From IMG/VR virus record IMGVR_UViG_3300028550_000266, positions 1 to 26,883 of that record: a stretch of 26,883 nt of DNA; one strand, given 5' to 3'. Origin of the DNA: a virus. The notes beneath the pieces are model-generated. The model made no database searches. It was given only the letters and a program-made list of their open reading frames with translations, and was not told the DNA's origin. Shown in pieces: positions 23,979 through 26,883 of this stretch (positions are counted from its first letter, which is position 1; every line of letters starts with the position of its first letter). A program made the translations under genes and the position numbers.

Positions 23979-24509
23979 TTAATTTAGTTTATTTAAGCCG
24001 AGGCGTTCAGCATCTTCTGACAAAAGAGACAAGGCTTCCTTGTTCATATCGTCATCTTCTTTAGCCTTGAGCTTACCTTTAGCTACTGAAGCTGTGTCTT
24101 TATCTAACCAACCTTTGTCTAACAGGAGCTTAGCTGCACTGAAAGAACTACGACCACCCGTCTTCATCTCTTCTGCAATGGCTCGGATAGCTTCGGACTT
24201 AACCTTAACTTCTACTTCCTTACGCCAACGAGCTACGTGTACCTTGATGGTAGGAGCATTAGAGATCGTCTGCCATACATCCCAGGAACCAAAGACAGCC
24301 TGAGAGAACTCATACTCTGTAGGGTCAGATGGAGCCATAGACAGGAATAACTTCTGTAATGACAAGAAGTGTTGACCGTGAGCTTCTATGTCATCACTCT
24401 TAAACGTGAACAATGACAGTGACGGATCATCGTAACTAAGTTCATAGAACAAACTTTTAGTACGAGGCTTACCGTTGCTTCCTTTAAGTTGGCTAGTCGA
24501 GAACATCAT
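23979..24509 (-). CDS. terS: Terminase small subunit
   Basis: The 176-residue protein opens MMFSTSQLKGSNGKPRTKSL. Its middle is helical (EFSQAVFGSWDVWQTISNAP, VARWRKEVEVKVKSEAIRAI), the segment SSFSAAKLLLDKGWLDKD comes next, and the C-terminal tail is acidic/Lys-rich. 'SAAKxLxxKGW' followed by a Lys-rich linker is the pattern of small terminase subunits of marine T7-like phages. The subunit binds viral DNA and loads the large subunit. It is the first gene behind the leftward promoter (leader about 35 bases). A second Met directly after the first (24506) is an alternative start. No good ribosome-binding site is visible, so expression may be low. The call is from family resemblance and first-gene position. 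Confidence 0.75.
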   Translation of the reverse strand: MMFSTSQLKGSNGKPRTKSLFYELSYDDPSLSLFTFKSDDIEAHGQHFLSLQKLFLSMAPSDPTEYEFSQAVFGSWDVWQTISNAPTIKVHVARWRKEVEVKVKSEAIRAIAEEMKTGGRSSFSAAKLLLDKGWLDKDTASVAKGKLKAKEDDDMNKEALSLLSEDAERLGLNKLN

Positions 24510-24550
24510 GGTGGGTTACATCAAAGTCCTGATAGTTATATTTAAAGAGA

Positions 24551-24579
24551 AGTATAACAGGGCTAATTTCTGGTGTCAA
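24551..24579 (-). promoter_or_regulatory. Leftward sigma-70-type promoter of the virion operon
   Basis: On the minus strand, TTGACA (24579-24574), 17 bases, TATACT (24556-24551). TGT directly before the -10 gives an extended -10 (TGn). Upstream on the minus strand is AT-rich (AAAATAAATATTAGTTG), like an UP element. Start of transcription should be near 24544, about 35 bases before the small terminase gene. It lies back to back with the rightward promoter, their -35 boxes 36 bases apart. Confidence 0.85.
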
Positions 24580-24587
24580 CAACTAAT
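24574..24587. repeat. Left copy of a 14-bp inverted repeat carrying a -35 box
   Basis: TGTCAACAACTAAT on the plus strand here is the exact complement of ATTAGTTGTTGACA at 25244-25257. Each copy contains the TTGACA of a promoter that points away from the control region. The copies are 670 bases apart. Confidence 0.9.
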
Positions 24588-24615
24588 ATTTATTTTAATT
24601 ATACTCCTGAAAGTA

Positions 24616-24644
24616 TTGACACAGGTTAAAAGAATTGGTATAAT
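24616..24644 (+). promoter_or_regulatory. Rightward perfect-consensus sigma-70 promoter
   Basis: TTGACA (24616-24621), 17 bases, TATAAT (24639-24644): both boxes and the spacing are perfect consensus. TGG before the -10 adds an extended -10 element. Transcription should start at about 24651 and run right into a 195-base non-coding stretch that ends in a terminator. Confidence 0.92.
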
Positions 24645-24650
24645 TTCATT

Positions 24651-24846
24651 ACTAGCCGCCAGGCGGTATATATACTATACATGTGTATACTAAGGTATCT
24701 ACACTCTTGTAGTAAGCATAACCGTCTTAGCTATTCCTTGATGACAAATACCATAACGGTTATTTACCCATCAAGTAACATACATACAGATCTGTTTCAG
24801 ATTCTACACTGGCTCTCCTTGGTTTAATTACCTTGGGGAGCCTTTT
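24651..24846 (+). ncRNA. Predicted structured non-coding leader or small RNA (about 195 nt)
   Basis: This is the expected transcript between a perfect promoter and an intrinsic terminator. It has no ORF with a ribosome-binding site. In order it shows CCGC-CAG-GCGG (24656-24666), TATACA-TG-TGTATA (24677-24690), a hairpin CTACA-CTCT-TGTAG (24699-24712), two interlocked inverted repeats, a hairpin GATCTG-TTT-CAGATT (24789-24803) and the terminator stem. The interlocked pair is ATAACCGT 24718-24725 with ACGGTTAT 24756-24763, and CTTGATG 24737-24743 with CATCAAG 24769-24775. Arm order A-B-A'-B' is that of an H-type pseudoknot. It may be an attenuated leader of the rightward genes or an independent RNA. 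No known RNA family is recognised, and expression is inferred. Confidence 0.6.
24811..24846 (+). terminator. Intrinsic terminator after the non-coding transcript
   Basis: GGCTCTCC (24811-24818) pairs with GGGGAGCC (24835-24842) in an 8-bp stem with one G-U pair, followed directly by TTTT (24843-24846). The loop is long (16 bases), with GG/CC that could extend the stem. The T run lies only on the plus-strand side, so it stops rightward transcription. Confidence 0.75.
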
Positions 24847-24928
24847 GCATTCCGTAGAAAATACTTAGAAAATGTTATGGTGCAATGTACATATAGAAGG
24901 ATACCCCGTGCACCCCCGTGTTGCTCCA

Positions 24929-24942
24929 TTTGTGATCACATA
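24929..24942. promoter_or_regulatory. Palindromic site 1, TTTGTGATCACATA
   Basis: The 14-base sequence contains the perfect 10-bp palindrome TGTGATCACA (24931-24940). An identical 14-mer lies at 24981-24994. Centre-to-centre distance is 52 bp, close to five helical turns, so two bound dimers would face the same side. Probable operator for a dimeric regulator. Confidence 0.6.
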
Positions 24943-24980
24943 AAGCATGGGGGGTGGGGCATTTGCTGTGAGATTATCCT

Positions 24981-24994
24981 TTTGTGATCACATA
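24981..24994. promoter_or_regulatory. Palindromic site 2, TTTGTGATCACATA
   Basis: This is an exact second copy of the 14-mer at 24929-24942, with core TGTGATCACA at 24983-24992. A weaker relative (CTGATCACTG) lies at 25163-25172. Two identical perfect palindromes so close together are unlikely by chance in non-coding DNA. Confidence 0.6.
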
Positions 24995-25078
24995 TGTATA
25001 TAAGTAAATGCTTATGTACCTGCATGATTGACTGGGCAATACACCATAAGCTTCCCTTGCACAGCTATCCTTATGTAA

Positions 25079-25114
25079 TACCTTGGCTATTCCCTTGGCT
25101 TGTACCTTGGCACA
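25079..25114 (+). repeat. Three iteron-like repeats, CCTTGGC every 12 bp
   Basis: CCTTGGC occurs at 25081, 25093 and 25105, within the three 12-mers TACCTTGGCTAT, TCCCTTGGCTTG and TACCTTGGCACA. The period is exactly 12 bases. Related CCTTGC (25055) and CCTTGG (in the terminator) occur nearby. This may be a protein-binding array of the iteron kind. Confidence 0.6.
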
Positions 25115-25243
25115 TCCATCACGTTATGATGACACAATACATATGGTTACATATTACCTTAACTGATCACTGATTGTACTAATGTTACCTTGTCATACCC
25201 CTTGTTTATATGGTTGATTGAAATTAATTGTATATTTCTTTAA

Positions 25244-25257
25244 ATTAGTTGTTGACA
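25244..25257. repeat. Right copy of the 14-bp inverted repeat carrying a -35 box
   Basis: ATTAGTTGTTGACA on the plus strand, exact inverse of 24574-24587. It supplies TTGACA to the putative rightward promoter at 25252. Confidence 0.9.
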
Positions 25258-25280
25258 TACTGATTTGTTATTGTCATGTT
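25252..25280 (+). promoter_or_regulatory. Putative rightward promoter of the right-hand genes
   Basis: TTGACA (25252-25257), 17 bases, CATGTT (25275-25280). The -10 matches TATAAT at only three of six places, but includes the key A and last T, and TGT before it gives an extended -10. The upstream ATTAGTTG is identical to that of the leftward promoter. The start of transcription would be near 25287. Confidence 0.5.
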
Positions 25281-25314
25281 GTTTGCAGAACGAAACAAAC
25301 AATGGATCAAAACA

Positions 25315-25473
25315 ATGAAAAGAATTGCCCCACAAGTTTACTCTTACAAAGGTTACGAGATTGATGGTTATGAGAGTGAACAGTATGATTGGCGTATATC
25401 TCTCAATGGTGAATGGATTTTAAGCTTGCCACTTAAAAGAGACTGCAAAGAATGGATTGATTTAGAAGGGTAA
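25315..25473 (+). CDS. Small unknown protein, first rightward gene
   Basis: The 52-residue product starts MKRIAPQVYSYKGYEIDGYE and continues SEQYDWRISLNGEWILSLPL, a small Tyr/Trp-rich alpha/beta protein ending in DLEG. An in-frame ATG at 25276 would add 13 residues (MLFAERNKQWIKT). However, it lies within the putative -10 box and has no ribosome-binding site, so I prefer 25315, which has GGA eight bases upstream. Support is moderate: codon use resembles the next gene, and the frame is open from the promoter to a stop set inside a hairpin. I do not recognise a family. As the first gene behind the promoter it may act early in infection. Confidence 0.6.
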   Translation: MKRIAPQVYSYKGYEIDGYESEQYDWRISLNGEWILSLPLKRDCKEWIDLEG

Positions 25474-25488
25474 CCCTAAGGGGTTATC
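25469..25488 (+). other. Short RNA hairpin at the end of the first rightward gene
   Basis: GGTAACCC (25469-25476), loop TAAG, GGGTTATC (25481-25488): 8 bp with one G-U pair. It includes the stop codon of the gene. No T run follows, so it is not a normal terminator. It may protect or process the mRNA. Confidence 0.45.
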
Positions 25489-25521
25489 TCACTAACTTAA
25501 TCTCCTTAGAAAGGAAACACT

Positions 25522-26247
25522 ATGTCAAACTACAAGCTTATCGGTGTCGGAACAAACGCAAAGACTGTTAAAGGTGACGGCTCGGAATACTTAACTGGAA
25601 TTGTTTACATGACACCTTGGAAAGTATCGGTACAAGGTAAAGTATTTAATAGTTGTAGCATGGCGGAACAAGCTGGTTGTATCAAAGCTTGTTTAAACAC
25701 CGCAGGGCGTGGTGCAATGAATTGTGTGCAAGCTGCAAGGGAACGCAAAGCACAATGGTTTTATAGTGACCGTGATGGTTTCATGATACAACTCATGCAA
25801 GACATTGCTAAGTTTCAAACGTATTGCAACAAACGTGGTATTCAACCTGTCATCCGTTTGAACGGTACAACTGACATACGTTGGGAATTGGTTAAGCTTG
25901 ACGGCCTAACAATCTTTGAATTGTTTCCACGTGTTTCATTCTATGACTACACAAAGATCGCCAACCGTAACACGGACCATATACCTAATTATCATCTAAC
26001 GTGGTCATACTCTAATGCATCGCCTAAGTATGCTGCCATGATGCAAACAGCTTTGGATCGTGGTATGAACGTGGCCACAGTATTCCGTAAAGCTTTCGAC
26101 TATGCCAACACTTGGGCAGGGTTACCGGTAATCAACGGCGATGCTGACGACCTACGCATACTAGATCCTAAGGGTGGTCACATCGTTGCCCTATACGCCA
26201 AGGGTAAAGCCAAGAAAGATATGTCAGGGTTTGTTGTAGACGTATAA
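25522..26247 (+). CDS. Gene product 88 (GP88) family protein
   Basis: The 241-residue protein opens MSNYKLIGVGTNAKTVKGDG and contains CSMAEQAGCIKACLNTAGRG (45-64) followed by NCVQAARERKAQWF. The cysteines are C45-x7-C53-x3-C57-x10-C68. A PVIRLNGTTDIRWE segment, a FYDYTKIANRNTD segment (about 150-162), HLTWSYSN and the end KDMSGFVVDV follow. This 'C..A..C...CL..AGRG....V..ARxxK...F' pattern, followed by R-L-N-G-T-x-D and Y-D-Y-T-K, is that of the family named after mycobacteriophage Gene product 88, which is frequent in phage early regions. The biochemical role is unknown; the cysteines suggest a metal or Fe-S site. The site AGAAAGGAAA fixes the start. Confidence 0.88.
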   Translation: MSNYKLIGVGTNAKTVKGDGSEYLTGIVYMTPWKVSVQGKVFNSCSMAEQAGCIKACLNTAGRGAMNCVQAARERKAQWFYSDRDGFMIQLMQDIAKFQTYCNKRGIQPVIRLNGTTDIRWELVKLDGLTIFELFPRVSFYDYTKIANRNTDHIPNYHLTWSYSNASPKYAAMMQTALDRGMNVATVFRKAFDYANTWAGLPVINGDADDLRILDPKGGHIVALYAKGKAKKDMSGFVVDV

Positions 26248-26250
26248 GTA

Positions 26251-26295
26251 TTGGTTTATTGGTGGCACTCAATAGGGTGTCACTAGATAAACCAA
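26251..26295 (+). other. Long RNA hairpin between GP88 and HTH genes (possible RNase III site)
   Basis: The arm 26251-26270 pairs with 26275-26295 through a 20-bp stem with one bulged G (26286) and three G-U pairs, closed by the loop AATA. The outer nine pairs (TTGGTTTAT/ATAAACCAA) are perfect. No T run follows on either strand, so it is not a terminator. Long imperfect stems between early genes are RNase III cleavage sites in T7. Confidence 0.65.
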
Positions 26296-26317
26296 AACCT
26301 AAGCAAAGGATAAGACT

Positions 26318-26536
26318 ATGACTAACACACAACACACAAAGATCATCAAGCATCTACAGACAGCCAACGGCCTGACAGTGCGAGAGGCATTGATAGAGTA
26401 CAGCATAAGCAGCCTAACCAAACGCATACAGGAGCTCAGGGGCCTAGGCTGGGACATTGAGTCAGTACGCAAGAAACACCCTGTCACAGGTCAACGTTAC
26501 ACACGTTACTACCTATTGAAAGAAGGTGACGTATGA
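26318..26536 (+). CDS. Small helix-turn-helix protein (HTH_39-like)
   Basis: The 72-residue protein contains IIKHLQTANGLTVREALIEY (9-28), SISSLTKRIQELRGLGWDIE (29-48) and a C-terminal beta hairpin (HPVTGQRYTRYYLL). 'ILxxLxxxxxLTxxEAxxxYxIxxLxxRIxELRxxGxxI' is the pattern of the short winged helix-turn-helix family HTH_39 (PF14090), common in phages. It probably binds DNA and regulates expression. The nearby palindromic sites at 24929 and 24981 are possible targets, though this is only a guess. The site AAAGGATAAG precedes the ATG. The stop overlaps the next gene as ATGA. Confidence 0.85.
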   Translation: MTNTQHTKIIKHLQTANGLTVREALIEYSISSLTKRIQELRGLGWDIESVRKKHPVTGQRYTRYYLLKEGDV

Positions 26537-26607
26537 TATTAACAGGTTACATAATAGGAGCAGGTTTTGTCATGGGCTATCTAATCTATAGGGAAGAAAC
26601 AAAATGA
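26533..26607 (+). CDS. 24-residue membrane micropeptide
   Basis: This tiny ORF encodes MILTGYIIGAGFVMGYLIYR followed by EETK: one membrane helix with a Gly-rich face and a charged end. The ATG overlaps the HTH gene stop (ATGA), and its own stop overlaps the ATG of the next gene in the same way. GAAGGTG lies five bases upstream. Overlaps on both sides and the ribosome-binding site make it likely to be real. The function is unknown. Confidence 0.65.
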   Translation: MILTGYIIGAGFVMGYLIYREETK

Positions 26608-26807
26608 AACAGTACATGTATAGGGTAGGCATATCGTTGTCAGTATTAGCTAACGTGGTCATGATGGGTGAACTACACCAGACATTCAGTGCACGTAACC
26701 ACCAACGTAAGAGGGACAAGAAGAAGAACCTATGCGTTGTCATTGACAAGATGCTAGGTCGTGATCATTGCTTGATGTCTTGGTCACGGTGGGTGACAAC
26801 AAGATGA
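26604..26807 (+). CDS. Conserved small phage protein ('DHC' family), function unknown
   Basis: The 67-residue protein starts MKQYMYRVGISLSVLANVVM behind AGGGAAG. The N-terminal 20-25 residues are hydrophobic (a membrane anchor or uncleaved signal). A basic stretch TFSARNHQRKRDKKKN follows, then VVIDKMLGRDHCLMSW. Small proteins with a hydrophobic start including 'LAN', then 'TxSAR' and a C-terminal 'DHCxxSW', are found in many unrelated tailed phages, always with no known role. The gene is linked by ATGA overlaps to both neighbours, inside a cluster of very small early genes. Confidence 0.75.
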   Translation: MKQYMYRVGISLSVLANVVMMGELHQTFSARNHQRKRDKKKNLCVVIDKMLGRDHCLMSWSRWVTTR

Positions 26808-26883
26808 CATATGCGGAATACACAGGAAATTTACCTTGTCATTATCTTTACAGAGATGCTGAATTTGTATGGGCTGTAAGTAT
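26804..26883 (+). CDS. Start of an unidentified gene (cut by right edge)
   Basis: An ATG at 26804 overlaps the stop of the 'DHC' gene (ATGA) and opens a frame running off the window: MTYAEYTGNLPCHYLYRDAE and a few more residues. GGTG lies about ten bases upstream. The 26 visible codons do not allow identification. The overlap pattern of the three preceding genes makes a real gene likely. Confidence 0.5.
   Translation, partial: MTYAEYTGNLPCHYLYRDAEFVWAVS

Larger units (their letters stand above)
24847..25251. other. Gene-free control region: operators, iteron-like repeats, possible origin
   Basis: These 405 bases lack a convincing gene on either strand. They contain a pair of 14-bp palindromic sites, a C-rich/G-rich inverted repeat (CACCCCC 24911-24917 with GGGGGTG 24950-24956) around the first site, three CCTTGGC heptamers with a 12-bp period, and very AT-rich DNA at 25201-25250. 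The mixture of palindromes, iteron-like repeats and AT-rich DNA between divergent promoters is what one expects of a regulatory region or a phage replication origin; neither is proven. Confidence 0.5.

Noticed and set aside
24681-24827. 48-codon ORF inside the non-coding transcript
   Set aside because: No ribosome-binding site before the ATG, no recognisable protein features, and it runs into the terminator stem. The structured-RNA reading fits better, though conservation of this frame would change that.
24877-24987. 36-codon Cys-rich ORF (with CCSICDH) in the control region
   Set aside because: Looks faintly like a zinc knuckle, but it has no ribosome-binding site or promoter, lies just behind a terminator and overlaps both palindromic sites, which explain the DNA better.
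24929-24994. TGTGATCACA as a CRP/cAMP receptor site
   Set aside because: CRP sites need TGTGA and TCACA separated by six bases; here they abut. A different dimeric regulator is more likely.
1-26883. CRISPR array, tRNA genes, integrase, att sites, transposons
   Set aside because: Looked for on both strands by eye; no regularly spaced repeat array, no cloverleaf with a CCA end, no recombinase or transposase-like product seen.

Overview
The window is part of a tailed double-stranded DNA phage genome of the T7 supergroup (podovirus type). The evidence is a complete, closely packed virion-assembly block: small and large terminase, portal, scaffold, major capsid protein, tubular tail proteins A and B, a gp13-like protein and a gp14/15/16-like set of internal (ejection) proteins. 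Several small proteins are of kinds common in marine phages (a probable DUF5872 protein, a Gene product 88 family protein, a 'DHC' small protein). There is no integrase, no rRNA or tRNA gene and no host gene. The host cannot be named from this sequence. No phage RNA polymerase or DNA polymerase lies in the window. The recognisable promoters are host sigma-70 type, which would fit T7-supergroup marine phages reported to lack their own RNA polymerase (SIO1 and VpV262 are the known examples); this is inference.

Positions 1-24509 hold 27 genes, all on the minus strand and read right to left. Most are joined by TAATG or ATGA overlaps or gaps of a few bases. In reading order: small terminase; a host-recognition cluster (pectate-lyase-like fibre, two proteins sharing a C-terminal tip domain, three small proteins); large terminase; portal; a 79-residue protein; scaffold; major capsid protein; a decoration-like protein; a terminator and an internal promoter; a head-fibre-like protein; tubular tail A; a 110-residue protein; tubular tail B; a gp13-like protein; internal proteins of 149, 1468 and 667 residues; a peptidoglycan-binding putative murein hydrolase; a 296-residue protein; then a lysis-like group (lipoprotein with a C-terminal membrane helix, two further membrane proteins); and a small basic protein cut by the left edge.

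Positions 24510-25251 are a non-coding divergent control region. A near-consensus promoter fires left into the virion operon. A perfect-consensus promoter fires right into a transcript of about 195 nt that has no convincing ORF, many inverted repeats (two of them interlocked as in a pseudoknot) and an intrinsic terminator. Further right are a pair of palindromic sites 52 bp apart, three heptamers with a 12-bp period, and a second copy, in inverted orientation, of the 14-bp promoter motif ATTAGTTGTTGACA.

Positions 25252-26883 carry rightward genes, probably early: a small unknown protein, a GP88-family protein, a long RNA hairpin, a small helix-turn-helix protein, a 24-residue membrane micropeptide, a 67-residue 'DHC' protein and an ORF cut by the right edge. 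The last four are chained by ATGA overlaps.
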